64,000 nt of DNA, taken from contig NZ_CP008941.1 of assembly GCF_000742835.1 (NCBI RefSeq), forward strand, positions 1,507,001 through 1,571,000. Reading direction: 5' to 3'. Positions within the stretch are counted from its first letter, which is position 1. Each line of letters begins with the position of its first letter. Shown here in pieces: positions 44,537 through 53,028 of the stretch. The notes beneath the pieces were generated by a model that made no database searches, was not told where the DNA came from, and worked only from the letters and a program-made list of their open reading frames with translations. This DNA is from Candidatus Paracaedibacter acanthamoebae. Its GTDB lineage: Bacteria > Pseudomonadota > Alphaproteobacteria > Paracaedibacterales > Paracaedibacteraceae. A program made the translations under genes and the position numbers.

Positions 44537-46251
44537 GGCTCATCAAAGATTTTACCCAAGGCGGTCAAATTACCTTACATAAGCTGCGGATGATTCGCCA
44601 GGTTCTAGCGGTCACCCTCTTTACCTGTTGCGTGGGGGGAGGGGCCTTTTTCAGCATAAAAACTTGGCAAGATACGGCTCCCTATCAACGAGAGATTATA
44701 AGGGCTTATCTAGAAGCCTCCCTTAAAACAAGCATACCTGCTGGAAATTCTCATAAAGCAATCCAAACCTTTAAAGCTCCAAGCGGGCGCCTGCAAAAAA
44801 TCAGATCCGTCGATCTTTTGAGGGACCCTTATATCAATCAACAAATCCAAATCATTAAGGATCGCATGATCCGAACATTTATGCAGGCAATAATGGTTAT
44901 GGGGGGAATATTAGCTTTTTTCATCGCCTTCTGGACCTGGAGAGGAAAAATTGGCTCAGAAAAAGAAGTTCTTTCTGGCACCCAAGTGGTGGAGGCGAAG
45001 ATTCTTAAAAGGCTCGTTCGGCGTCATAACGAAGCTTCTGATATTACCTTAGCAGGTGTTCCACTGATTAAAAACAAAGAGCTTCAACATATGCTAATTG
45101 TTGGAACAACGGGCTCCGGAAAATCGAACTGCATCCATGAACTTTTGCAACAGGTTCGCAAAAAAGGACAACGCGCGGTTATTGTGGATATAACAGGAAG
45201 CTTTATCGAAAAGTATTATAGGCCAGGCATTGATAAGATCCTCAATCCCTTGGATCAACGCTCAGAAGACTGGACAATTTGGGCTGATTGCACCGAGCCT
45301 TATCATTATGAGGCGCTCTCTGCTGCTTTTTTACCCTCAAAACATGAGGATGATTTTTGGATCAATTCAGCCCGAGCCTTGTTTGTGACAACTGCTCAAA
45401 AGCTTAAGGATAGTGGATCTTATAGTCTTCAGGATTTTATGGATAAAACTGTAATTAATCCTCTCCATGAAGTCATAGATTTTTATACAGGAACGGCCGT
45501 TGCCTCTTTTATGAATGAAAAAGCAGATAAAACAGCTGTAAGTGTGCGCGCTACCCTTGCCACCAACATTAAATGTTTAGAATGGCTCAAAGAAACAAAG
45601 AATCCTTTCTCTATAAGACAGTGGGTGGAACAAGAAGATCATCAAGGAGAATGGCTGTTCTTAGCTTCCGTCCCTGAGATGCGGGAAGCTCTTAAACCTT
45701 TATTAACAGCTTGGACGAGCATTGCTACAAAAGCTTTGATGAGTCTTAAAGCCTCCCATGATCGCCGTTTATGGTTTGTTATAGATGAGCTTCCTGCCCT
45801 TAAAAAATTGCCGGATTTCCATACCATGTTGGCAGAAGCCAGAAAATATGGTGGATGTGCGGTTGTCGGAACCCAAGATATGTCTCTCTTAGAGGAGGTC
45901 TATGGTCATAATCTGGTAAAATCAATTGCTAACCTTTGTAGCACCAAAGTGGTGTTCAGAATTGCAGGGGCTGATGTGGCGGAGCGTGTTTCGAAGTGGT
46001 TAGGGTCGCAAGAAGTTTCTGAGTCTATTGAAAACATTTCCTATGGAGCGCATCAAATGCGAGATGGAGTTTCTTTAAATGATCAGAGGCGTGAGAAGGC
46101 GGCAATTAATGCAGACAAACTAATGAAGTTACCGGACTTGGAAGGATATATTAAATTACCAGGTAATTACCCCGTAGGGCATATAAAGTTTAAGTATCAT
46201 CAGCTTCCAGCAATTGCAGAATCCATCTCTAGAATTAAGGAGAATGGATAA
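44533..46251 (+). CDS. traD: Type IV coupling protein TraD (TraG/TraD family ATPase)
   Basis: 572 residues. Two membrane segments near the N-terminus (about 22-45 and 115-138). The ATPase has P-loop MLIVGTTGSGKSNCIHELLQ (about 192-211), DITGSF, and Walker B-like LWFVIDELPALKKLPDF (about 414-430), with KYGGCAVVGTQDMSLLEEVY after it. The C-terminal region SYGAHQMRDGVSLNDQRREK is typical of TraD of Ti/F type. It links the relaxase-DNA complex to the secretion channel during conjugation. It overlaps the primase-like gene by 4 bp and is followed 1 bp later by a small membrane protein gene. The sequence shows no break. Confidence 0.9.
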   Translation: MRLIKDFTQGGQITLHKLRMIRQVLAVTLFTCCVGGGAFFSIKTWQDTAPYQREIIRAYLEASLKTSIPAGNSHKAIQTFKAPSGRLQKIRSVDLLRDPYINQQIQIIKDRMIRTFMQAIMVMGGILAFFIAFWTWRGKIGSEKEVLSGTQVVEAKILKRLVRRHNEASDITLAGVPLIKNKELQHMLIVGTTGSGKSNCIHELLQQVRKKGQRAVIVDITGSFIEKYYRPGIDKILNPLDQRSEDWTIWADCTEPYHYEALSAAFLPSKHEDDFWINSARALFVTTAQKLKDSGSYSLQDFMDKTVINPLHEVIDFYTGTAVASFMNEKADKTAVSVRATLATNIKCLEWLKETKNPFSIRQWVEQEDHQGEWLFLASVPEMREALKPLLTAWTSIATKALMSLKASHDRRLWFVIDELPALKKLPDFHTMLAEARKYGGCAVVGTQDMSLLEEVYGHNLVKSIANLCSTKVVFRIAGADVAERVSKWLGSQEVSESIENISYGAHQMRDGVSLNDQRREKAAINADKLMKLPDLEGYIKLPGNYPVGHIKFKYHQLPAIAESISRIKENG

Positions 46252-46252
46252 A

Positions 46253-46531
46253 ATGCGAAAATCAGAAGTTATATTGCGCCGGACAATCTTGCTTTTTTTG
46301 ACCCTTTCTTGGGTTGTTCTATTAACAAAGGGAATTAAAGCATGTTTGGCATTGATGATTTTCTCTGGTTTATTAGGAATTATGGCTTTTGAAAGACCTC
46401 CTCCAGAGCCAGAATACCTCCTTGTTGTAACTGTATTCATATTTTTATATGTGATTTTCTGGGGAGGAATTTTTTACGCCCTCTATCGTTTGGTTAAGCT
46501 TTGGATTAGGATACTAAAACAGTTCTGGTAA
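46253..46531 (+). CDS. Small two-helix membrane protein behind traD
   Basis: 92 residues from the ATG at 46253; AAGGAGA at 46237-46243 gives good spacing to it, while ATG 46244 is too close and TTG 46214 lies within traD. Two hydrophobic segments (TILLFLTLSWVVLL to ALMIFSGLLGIMAF, and LLVVTVFIFLYVIFWGGIFY) are separated by a proline-rich loop (ERPPPEPEY). Position suggests a role in DNA transfer; no family is recognised. Confidence 0.6.
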   Translation: MRKSEVILRRTILLFLTLSWVVLLTKGIKACLALMIFSGLLGIMAFERPPPEPEYLLVVTVFIFLYVIFWGGIFYALYRLVKLWIRILKQFW

Positions 46532-46628
46532 TTTAACTGTCTGAGCATCATTCATTGCAGAAGTCGGTCTTTCTACTTTTGTTGTTTTGCCGAGCAATTG
46601 GGGTATCTTATTTCACTTTTAACAAGTT

Positions 46629-46949
46629 TTAAGCAGCAATTACGTGCGTTATTCCCCGCTTTCTTTTTGCTCGTTTTTTCTTCACGACAATTTCTATATC
46701 CCAATCCAGAAGATTTAATAGGTGCATAAGTCGATCCATTGAAAACTTATGTAATCTTCCTCTAATTAAGTCGGATACATCGGGTTGCTTAATATTTAAA
46801 ATTGCAGCGGCCTCAATTTGGGTAAGCTTTCTTAGTATAATGCTCTTATGAATTTTATGAGCTAGAGCAGCTTTAGCAATTGCTTCTTCAGGTTCGTTGA
46901 TCTTTAAATCAGCAAATATATTCTCATCAGCTTTAATAATATCCATCAT
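46629..46949 (-). CDS. higA: HigA-type antitoxin, XRE-family HTH
   Basis: 106 residues. The HTH is in RKLTQIEAAAILNIKQPDVS, then DLIRGRLHKFSMDRLMHLLN, the pattern of the HTH_37/XRE antitoxins paired with Gp49-like toxins. The start codon overlaps the stop of the toxin gene (ATGA at 46946-46949), giving toxin-first order as in higBA. It would neutralise the toxin and repress the common promoter, probably through the palindrome at 47321-47338. Confidence 0.8.
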   Translation of the reverse strand: MMDIIKADENIFADLKINEPEEAIAKAALAHKIHKSIILRKLTQIEAAAILNIKQPDVSDLIRGRLHKFSMDRLMHLLNLLDWDIEIVVKKKRAKRKRGITHVIAA

Positions 46950-47299
46950 TCTTTTCTCCTATAATAGTCCTCTTCTGCGCGTTTCAATCTAGCTTCAATA
47001 AGATCTATTTCCTTTTGAGGAGTTGCAATTCCATGTTTTGATTTCTTTTGAAAAGCATGGAGTACGTATATAGCATCTTTAAGCTTAAGAGTGTAAACCA
47101 CTCTATAAGTATTAGTGTCATAATCCTCCACCACTTCGAGTACTCCCGCTCCTTTAAATCCCTTTAAAGGCTTAACTGAAGGATGTTTATCGCCTAACTG
47201 TGCAATATAAAGGGCATATCCAACTTCATTTCGAACCCTTTCAGGAAATTCCATCAAATCATCCTTTGAATTTCCAACCCAATATATTGGCTTTTTCAC
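46946..47299 (-). CDS. higB: HigB-type (phage Gp49-like) toxin
   Basis: 117 residues from a GTG at 47299. A GAAGAG ribosome binding site stands about 8 bases upstream, and a palindromic operator lies just beyond, so the longer frame up to 47347 would start inside the regulatory region. Sequence features: PIYWVGNSKDDLMEFPERVR, then KGAGVLEVVEDYDTNTYRVV, and ending KDAIYVLHAFQKKSKHGIAT, all characteristic of the Gp49/HigB (DUF891) family in the RelE superfamily, which cleave mRNA. It overlaps the antitoxin gene by 4 bp. Such modules stabilise mobile elements. Confidence 0.8.
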   Translation of the reverse strand: MKKPIYWVGNSKDDLMEFPERVRNEVGYALYIAQLGDKHPSVKPLKGFKGAGVLEVVEDYDTNTYRVVYTLKLKDAIYVLHAFQKKSKHGIATPQKEIDLIEARLKRAEEDYYRRKE

Positions 47300-47320
47300 G
47301 AATAACTCTTCACTGAATAA

Positions 47321-47338
47321 TATAGTAATATTACTATA
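47321..47338. promoter_or_regulatory. 18-bp perfect palindrome upstream of higBA, probable operator
   Basis: TATAGTAATATTACTATA lies 22 bp before the toxin start. A perfect palindrome there fits self-repression by the HTH antitoxin, the usual arrangement for higBA. Binding is inferred. Confidence 0.6.
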
Positions 47339-47389
47339 ACATGTCAATTCACTAAACGAAAGAAATTTAAGAATTTATGCTGTTCTGAT

Positions 47390-47930
47390 TTATAGCTCCT
47401 TTTCTAAATTGTTTCTTTGTTGAGCATGAGCTTTATGGTCCGCTAATAATTCTTCAATAGTATTCCCTTGAAGGTCATAACGGTGAGTACTCTTTGCTAA
47501 GACCTCCTTATACTTAAACCAGCGTGTATAAAATCCAAGGGCTTCTCGTATATGCAAGCGTGAAAAAGGAAGGTTCTCTGGCAGTTCAGCAAAAATGTCT
47601 TTTTCAATCTTTAATTTTAAAGGCTTAGGATTTTCCTCGCTGAAGCATTGAGGGTAAGTCCTTAAAAGCCAATCAAATGCGGCCTGTCGGTTTTATCTCG
47701 TTCCTTTTTCGCTTTTAATCTTAGGTGTTGATCCTTTTCCTTAGAATCAACTTTAGGCTTTGCAGGCGTTTCCTGTTGTTTAGCTTTAGGAGTTTTTTTA
47801 TTTTCTTGTGGCAGGTTGGGTGAAGTCGGTTGTTGTCCGTCTCAAAAAATGTTTTTAATTGAGCCACCTTGTCCTGCGCTTGATGGTGTTGCTGGGGTTT
47901 TAAACTTAATTTTGCTTTTTTATGGATCAT
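47390..47930 (-). pseudogene. ProQ/FinO-domain RNA chaperone gene, broken by two frameshifts
   Basis: The frame starting MIHKKAKLSLKPQQHHQAQD (47930) shifts after about 30 codons to a charged linker (PNLPQENKKTPKAKQQETPA, then KPKVDSKEKDQ) and shifts again near 47690 to a ProQ/FinO domain: AFDWLLRTYPQCFSEENPKP, LPFSRLHIREALGFYTRWFK, HRYDLQGNTIEELLADHKAH, ending NLEKEL and stop at 47390. In F plasmids FinO controls transfer through antisense RNA, and ProQ/FinO proteins bind structured RNAs. Here the gene lies between the transfer genes and the toxin-antitoxin pair. The two frame breaks suggest inactivation, unless they are sequencing errors. Confidence 0.7.
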
Positions 47931-47962
47931 GTCTTTTTACTCTTTCATTCATCGGGAAGATA

Positions 47963-48547
47963 TCAGGGGTGTTTTTTAGCGGACTTCGATAAAGCAATCA
48001 GTTTTTCCTGGTCTTTGGAGCCCATTTTAGGCCAAACTTTCAGCATGAACTCCCCATATTCAAGTTGTGTCTTTGTTAACTGGCTCACGGGTGGCATAAA
48101 ATAATGGATAAGGCCGCCTCCAATAGCACCCCCAATTAAGGTGGATAGGAAAGCAAGAATGAGGTAAGTTCGAGAAAGGAAACTCATCTTTTCTAAATTC
48201 TTTGACAGTTGCTGATTAATCTTAAGGCACTGATTTTCTACTTTCTTAAGTTCCGCTTCCATTTGATCGGTAGTTTTCTCAAGGAATAAGCGAACAGTTT
48301 CTTCTGCGGCTTGCTTAGCCATAAGAGGGACGGCTTGATGAATAACTGTATTTAATTGTAGAACAACTTCAGGGGATAAATCCTTTAAAGCTTGAATCGA
48401 CGTTTGGAATTGCCGTGTACAGGTCGATATCTGACCGGCTGACGTCACAATCACATCCCGTTCTTTTTCTAATTCTTGGGTTAACCCTTTTAGAGCATAA
48501 AGGGTGCTGGTTAATTCTTTAAAGGCTTCATTGGGGGACGCGGTCAT
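47963..48547 (-). CDS. Coiled-coil membrane protein of the mobilization region
   Basis: 194 residues. Residues 1-125 are helical with coiled-coil character (LKGLTQELEKERDVIVTSAG, MEAELKKVENQCLKINQQL). One membrane segment with glycine zipper (LILAFLSTLIGGAIGGGLIH, about 129-148) follows, then a short tail. Similar small coiled-coil/TM proteins accompany relaxase genes in mobilizable plasmids. It is 16 bp downstream of the traA tail on the same strand, so probably in the traA operon. No exact family is assigned. Confidence 0.6.
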   Translation of the reverse strand: MTASPNEAFKELTSTLYALKGLTQELEKERDVIVTSAGQISTCTRQFQTSIQALKDLSPEVVLQLNTVIHQAVPLMAKQAAEETVRLFLEKTTDQMEAELKKVENQCLKINQQLSKNLEKMSFLSRTYLILAFLSTLIGGAIGGGLIHYFMPPVSQLTKTQLEYGEFMLKVWPKMGSKDQEKLIALSKSAKKHP

Positions 48548-48563
48548 TACTATCTCTCCTGTC

Positions 48564-48985
48564 TTAGCGGCTTAAACCGCTGTCTCGGTTAAGGGTTTGG
48601 TGTCGATTATAATCTTTAGCTAAGCGTTGGATCTCTTGGCCCATTTCTGGATTTCTCACCTCCAAATACCACATAGCATTTTCATTTTTAGAAAGCGCCA
48701 TGGCTTCTTTTTTTAACGTTAAGGCATCTTGCTCGGTTGTACGACCTTCGCTCTCAGCTTTTTTATAGGCATTATACCGATCTGTAAAATTGTGAACATC
48801 TTTTTCAAATTGAGGGCGGTAATCCATCTTATCCAGGACCTTCTCAGACGAGTTACCGCCTAAGGATATTGTAGCCTCTTGATCCGATAGAGAGATAGAA
48901 CGCTGAGGTTGAACAAGCTGATCGAGAACATCACGCCAAGAGGGGCCAGGGGAAGAAGTGTTCTGGTGAGAGGAGATACCATACA
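48564..48985 (-). pseudogene. traA: Detached C-terminal part of traA
   Basis: In this frame the relaxase continues: SSPGPSWRDVLDQLVQPQRS, then DYRPQFEKDVHNFTDRYNAY, NENAMWYLEVRNPEMGQEIQ and QTLNRDSGLSR. It is open from about 48985 to 48564 and joins the traA frame if one base is added near 48993. An ATG at 48827 could start the last 87 residues as a separate small protein, but linkage to traA is the simpler reading. Confidence 0.7.
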
Positions 48986-51900
48986 GCTCGCTTTCAAGGC
49001 TCTGTATTCTTCCATAGTCTGACCAGTGCTTTTTAGGATACGCTTCTCCATATCCTTTTTTTCTAAGTCAGCAACCATCTCTTTCCAGGACAGGGCTGGT
49101 TCTGAGGAAGGCGGCTCAGAGGTCCCAAGAGAAGAATTTAATGGTATTTGGCTATCATCTTGTAGCCTATGAGCACGCTGAGCTTCTGTAAGGGTTTCTC
49201 TGACCTTAATCTTCTCAAAGGTTGGCTCTTTCCCCAACCAGCGAGTGAAGCTCCGTTTTGCTGTATAATGGATCGCCTTAAGTTGGTTACTGACCCCTTC
49301 CAAGGCCTCGGTGATGATAGAGCTCTCTTGCCGCGCCAGCTTTAAGGCTTGATCAGAATCAATATAGTCTAAAGAGGAGAGCTTTTCTTGCCCCTTAGCA
49401 AGCTGTTTGGCAAAGACACTTTCTGTCCAGAATTCTTGGGAGGTGCCGTAAATAGAAGCTTCTTCTGTATGACGGGTCAGAGCGACATAAGTGAGGTTGC
49501 TGTGGAAATGATTGGAGGCCAAAATAAAGCTTTTATGGTTCGTGGCCCCTTGTTGCTTGTTGAGATTAATTGCCCATCCCAGATCAACGTAGGGATAAAG
49601 CTTGGAAGCAAAAGAAACGATCTTCCCCTCCTCGCCTTCTTTCGCATCGAGGCGAACCTTTAACGTTGTCTTATTGATTTCTTCAATCGTTCCTACCATC
49701 CCATTACGCACCCCCAGTCCATGATCATTCTTCATAAATAGAAGACGATCCCCTTTAGAGAAGTGACGCTGCTTATTAGTGCGAACTTCATCACCAAAGT
49801 CATCCGTATCAATCCGTGTGATTTGGTGGGTAAAGCTTTGCTTATCAATGGCTCCATCTTGAATTCTTAGATCTCGAGCTTGCTGATTTAAAATCTCTGT
49901 CTCCTTTAAGGTATAAGCCATGAGGACATGGTTCTCCTTAGGTTCTGCTTGAACCGATTGATGCCAATCCCGAAGTAAAGCCGCCATGGTTGTCTGTCTT
50001 GGATTACAGGTAAACTCCCACCCTTTGTTTGCCCCCCTGTCGATATTCCATTGGCTAGTAATTTTCTCAGCATTAATTTTATTGGGACTTAGATTCTGGG
50101 CAATCCGGAGAGGATCGGTTCTATAAGAAAAAATGTAAGGTCGGCAGGAATCAATATTTTCTGCAATAGACTGAGCAGTTTCTTTCTCAACAGCTTTCCA
50201 AGCCTCTATCTTAGAGCTTCCCATTTCTTTTTCTGAGCTGGTTAACTCAATATCACTTCTCAATGTCCAACCAGCCAGCTTTTGAGAACGAACGGCAACA
50301 TTAAAGGCTTCAACTAAGCCTGCGTAATCCTTGGTGGCTACTAATTGGTTGATATCAGGAATAGGTTCATCAATAAGGATGACTCTTCCCTTTTCCAGGT
50401 AAGAACCAATAGCTTTTTCAGTGTCACCCCTTCCAAAATTGCGGGTAGCTTCTTTCATCCAAGCTTGTTTTTGACGGATAACAGTTTCTAAAGTAGCGAC
50501 CCCTGTTTCTTTTGTCACTAACCGAAACGCTGCGCCTGCTTCAATGGGTTGTAACTGTTTACCATCTCCCACTGTAACAAGCTTAACTCCTAATTTCTTA
50601 GAAGCATCGAGAAGCTCTTCAAACCGGGTTATATCGACCATTCCTGCTTCATCAAGAATAAGAACAGACTTGGACTTGAATTGGCTACGTCCTTGATGAT
50701 ACTGGCGCAAGAATTTATGAAGTGTCATTGACGGAATGCCGTCATTTTGTAGATTTTGAGCCGCTTTCCCTGTCGGGGCCAGTCCATAAACGGCGTATCC
50801 GTTCTCTTGCCAAATATCTTGTGCACAGGACAAGATAGAGGATTTACCGGTACCGGCATAACCAACTATTGCCACAAGCTTTTTATCCTGAACAAGATGG
50901 TCTAAAGCTCTTTTTTGGTCGCTCGATAGTCCCCCAGACTTCTCATACTTCTTGTCATAAAGAGCTACATGATTCTGAATACTTTGATCGCTAACTTTAT
51001 TGCCTTCAGTTTGGCTTAAGGTTTGAGCCACATTGATTAAGCTAAGCTCCCGTTTAATCATGCTTCGTGTGGTATAAACAGCCCCGTGTTCTGTCTCTCT
51101 TAATAGTTTCAGTTCAGCAGAATTTTTAAGCTTGGTTTGGCAGGCTCGAAACACCTCAGGATCATCTATATAACGGGCCAGAACTTTATCAATGTCCCCT
51201 TCCATAAAGGTTGCTTGGGATTTATGAATGATGCCAAACACCACTTCTGGATTCTTCATAATTCGATAAAGATTTTTCAGTTTTATATGCTGGTATTCTT
51301 TAGCCTTATCGGTATGCTGGTCGGGATGAATGTCTTGAGCATTGTTACCAAGACGCCCTTCCATTTCATGAACACTGCGCGAGAGTTTTGGCTGAGGCTC
51401 AATCTCAATGCCTTGCTCCGCATAAGACCGATGATCGACCCGCTCTTGATACCCATGGAGTTGTAAATGAAAGTTCGTATATGCCGCTAATTGTTCCCGC
51501 CATTCTTCTAATAATGATGGTTGGTTCCAATCTCGGTTTTTGTATTGTGACAGACCCGTTTCGGTTAATTCTCTTGTGAGCAAGACAGCATGACAATGAG
51601 GCTTTCTTTGTCCTGTTTTGTCATCATAGTCATTGTGGAAATTGGCTAAAACGGTAATCCCTCTTTGACAAAATTGATCCTGAATAAATTCACGGAGGAG
51701 CGCTTTATTTTGTTCAACTGTTAGCTCAGAAGGCAGAGCAAATTCAAAGTCTTTATAAACCTGAGCATCAATTCTTTTTTCAGAAGATTCCGCAATACTG
51801 GAGAGTTTTTGTACCCCTTTTTCACGGTTTTTTTCAATTAAGTTCTGCAAATCTTTGGCCCATTGAGGAGAAGATTCTGGCAATAATAATTCGACATACT

Positions 51901-52039
51901 CGACCGATTTATTTCTAAAATTAAATCCCTCCCCTGTTCTCTCTTCTGTCAACTGCGTTCCAGAACGATAAGCAAGAGCAGCAACCGTATTACGGTCGGA
52001 TCTACTAAGAACTTTAATGTGAGCGTGATACAGAGCCAT
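48860..52039 (-). CDS. traA: Ti-type relaxase/helicase TraA (MOBQ), C-terminus frameshifted
   Basis: 1059 codons. Residues 1-230 are the MobA/MobL relaxase: MALYHAHIKVLSRSDRNTVA at the start and the metal-binding KPHCHAVLLTREL (H148, H150). About 370-960 is a RecD/TraI-like helicase: SSDQKRALDHLV, P-loop AIVGYAGTGKSSILS (about 391-405), SVLILDEAGMVDITRFEELL, LVTVGDGKQLQPIEAGAAFR and later GWAINLNKQQGAT. TraA nicks oriT and unwinds the strand that is transferred. The last 40 residues (SCMVSPLTRTLLPLAPLG and on) are out of frame: the true continuation is the frame 48985-48564. One missing base in GCCTTGAAAGCGAG near 48993 explains it. The core domains are intact. Confidence 0.9.
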   Translation of the reverse strand: MALYHAHIKVLSRSDRNTVAALAYRSGTQLTEERTGEGFNFRNKSVEYVELLLPESSPQWAKDLQNLIEKNREKGVQKLSSIAESSEKRIDAQVYKDFEFALPSELTVEQNKALLREFIQDQFCQRGITVLANFHNDYDDKTGQRKPHCHAVLLTRELTETGLSQYKNRDWNQPSLLEEWREQLAAYTNFHLQLHGYQERVDHRSYAEQGIEIEPQPKLSRSVHEMEGRLGNNAQDIHPDQHTDKAKEYQHIKLKNLYRIMKNPEVVFGIIHKSQATFMEGDIDKVLARYIDDPEVFRACQTKLKNSAELKLLRETEHGAVYTTRSMIKRELSLINVAQTLSQTEGNKVSDQSIQNHVALYDKKYEKSGGLSSDQKRALDHLVQDKKLVAIVGYAGTGKSSILSCAQDIWQENGYAVYGLAPTGKAAQNLQNDGIPSMTLHKFLRQYHQGRSQFKSKSVLILDEAGMVDITRFEELLDASKKLGVKLVTVGDGKQLQPIEAGAAFRLVTKETGVATLETVIRQKQAWMKEATRNFGRGDTEKAIGSYLEKGRVILIDEPIPDINQLVATKDYAGLVEAFNVAVRSQKLAGWTLRSDIELTSSEKEMGSSKIEAWKAVEKETAQSIAENIDSCRPYIFSYRTDPLRIAQNLSPNKINAEKITSQWNIDRGANKGWEFTCNPRQTTMAALLRDWHQSVQAEPKENHVLMAYTLKETEILNQQARDLRIQDGAIDKQSFTHQITRIDTDDFGDEVRTNKQRHFSKGDRLLFMKNDHGLGVRNGMVGTIEEINKTTLKVRLDAKEGEEGKIVSFASKLYPYVDLGWAINLNKQQGATNHKSFILASNHFHSNLTYVALTRHTEEASIYGTSQEFWTESVFAKQLAKGQEKLSSLDYIDSDQALKLARQESSIITEALEGVSNQLKAIHYTAKRSFTRWLGKEPTFEKIKVRETLTEAQRAHRLQDDSQIPLNSSLGTSEPPSSEPALSWKEMVADLEKKDMEKRILKSTGQTMEEYRALKASCMVSPLTRTLLPLAPLGVMFSISLFNLSVLSLYRIKRLQYP

Positions 52040-52057
52040 TTATAACCATTTCTTCCG

Positions 52058-52112
52058 GCGTCGCTTGCGACTAAGCGATGTTATATTTATATAACGTATA
52101 AGCGCGCCTTGC
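52058..52112. other. oriT: Probable origin of transfer (oriT)
   Basis: The gap between divergent traA and traC/traD-like genes is where Ti-type elements carry oriT. It holds two short inverted repeats (TCGCTTGCGACTAAGCGA; GTTATATTTATATAAC) followed at once by ATAAGCGCGCCTTGC (52098-52112), which resembles the MOBQ nick region (TAAGTGCGCCCT in IncQ plasmids, from memory). The exact nick position is not shown. Confidence 0.55.
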
Positions 52113-52131
52113 AATTTTTTATTGCTCGGAC

Positions 52132-52161
52132 TTGCAGAAATTGTTATCTGTTTGTTATACT
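52132..52161 (+). promoter_or_regulatory. Candidate sigma-70 promoter for the traC/traD-like genes
   Basis: TTGCAG, 18 bases, TATACT (52156-52161). Transcription would start near 52168, ahead of the 5' hairpin at 52189. It fits the usual consensus fairly well; strength is unknown. Confidence 0.5.
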
Positions 52162-52188
52162 GTCTCTATGAGACAATCTGTATAAAAG

Positions 52189-52219
52189 GGATTGTTAAGG
52201 GATAATTCCTTAACAATCC
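52189..52219 (+). promoter_or_regulatory. Perfect 12-bp hairpin in the leader of the traC-like gene
   Basis: GGATTGTTAAGG, 7 bases, CCTTAACAATCC, ending just before the ribosome binding site (TTAAGGAAA). The site lies so close to the stem that folding may control translation, or the palindrome may be an operator. No T run follows, so it is not a terminator. Confidence 0.5.
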
Positions 52220-52235
52220 TTAAGGAAACACCATC

Positions 52236-52466
52236 ATGAAAAAAATAGACACTCTTTCTAAGAAATTACAAGATCTTCAAGCGGAACAACAAAAGCTCCA
52301 AGGGAAAATAGCAGAACAGCTTTTTGCGGAAATACAAAAGATCCTGGGAGAGGATTTCTCGCCTTCCTTAGCTTTAACGTTAATTAACCAAGGATGGAAT
52401 CATTCAGGGAAATCAAAGGAGGATTGGCTAAAGCTTTCCACCTCCTTTCAAAGCGCAAAACCTTGA
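52236..52466 (+). CDS. Small coiled-coil transfer protein (TraC-like)
   Basis: 76 residues. The first half is coiled coil (LSKKLQDLQAEQQKLQGKIA), the second a short domain (LALTLINQGWNHSGKSKEDW). Size, position (divergent from traA, just before a TraD-like gene) and charge match TraC of Ti-type transfer systems, accessory relaxosome proteins. Similarity is weak, so the name is only suggested. AAGGAAA lies about 8 bases before the ATG. Confidence 0.55.
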   Translation: MKKIDTLSKKLQDLQAEQQKLQGKIAEQLFAEIQKILGEDFSPSLALTLINQGWNHSGKSKEDWLKLSTSFQSAKP

Positions 52467-52506
52467 CAATTTATGGGTCAAGTGGAATCGGCAACAGCGT
52501 GAAATA

Positions 52507-52845
52507 GTGAAGGCCAAACAAAAGCTTTATCAAATGAACAATCGGTCCGGTTTAGCAGCAAATGGCTTCCGCAAAGCCCGAACAAGAACTCTTATCCAAC
52601 TGGGAGGCCTTATTGAAAAAGCGGGCTTGCTTGATGCTATAGGCTTAATACCCGGAAGCGATCTTCAAAAAGATCCGCTAAAGCAGCCGCTAGCGTTAAG
52701 TCTTCTGGGAGCTTTGTTGGAAATTAAACAGGACTTACAAACTGATCAAGTTTCTTTGGAAATGTGGAAATTAAAAGCTCAAGAGTTCTTAAATGAGGGC
52801 AATAAGATCTTGGGAGATTTCAGTAGAGAAGATGAGAAGGGATAA
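52507..52845 (+). CDS. Ti-type small conjugal transfer protein TraD
   Basis: 112 residues from a GTG at 52507; the upstream in-frame sequence (NLWVKWNRQQREI) has no start codon before a stop near 52427. The core motif RKARTRTLIQLGGLIEKAGL is typical of the small TraD proteins of Agrobacterium-type elements, which differ from the TraD coupling ATPase. It probably acts at oriT together with TraA and the TraC-like protein. It is 40 bp downstream of the TraC-like gene in the same operon. Confidence 0.75.
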   Translation: MKAKQKLYQMNNRSGLAANGFRKARTRTLIQLGGLIEKAGLLDAIGLIPGSDLQKDPLKQPLALSLLGALLEIKQDLQTDQVSLEMWKLKAQEFLNEGNKILGDFSREDEKG

Positions 52846-52905
52846 CTTGCTTGCAGCGGCCAAATCGCTTGTAAATCAGCCCAAAAGAAATATAAGGAAA
52901 CACAC

Positions 52906-53028
52906 ATGGCCTCGATCCTAGAATTTATCATTGACGCTTTGGTATTATTACTTCCCTCCTCTAAAAAGGAGGAAGCGTCCAAGAAGGAAAGTAAGAAGGG
53001 TCAATCTAGAAGAACAAAATTGAAATAA
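52906..53028 (+). CDS. 40-residue protein with one hydrophobic segment and a basic tail
   Basis: The frame reads MASILEFIIDALVLLLPSSK and then a lysine-rich tail (KKESKKGQSRRTKLK). ATAAGGAAA lies about 7 bases upstream of the ATG. It is 60 bp behind the small TraD gene and probably cotranscribed. It could be a small membrane protein of the transfer unit. No family is recognised. Confidence 0.5.
   Translation: MASILEFIIDALVLLLPSSKKEEASKKESKKGQSRRTKLK

Noticed and set aside
42634-53028. Complete conjugative element
   Set aside because: No type IV secretion channel genes, integrase or attachment sites are visible, and several genes are frameshifted, so only a transfer/processing module is claimed.
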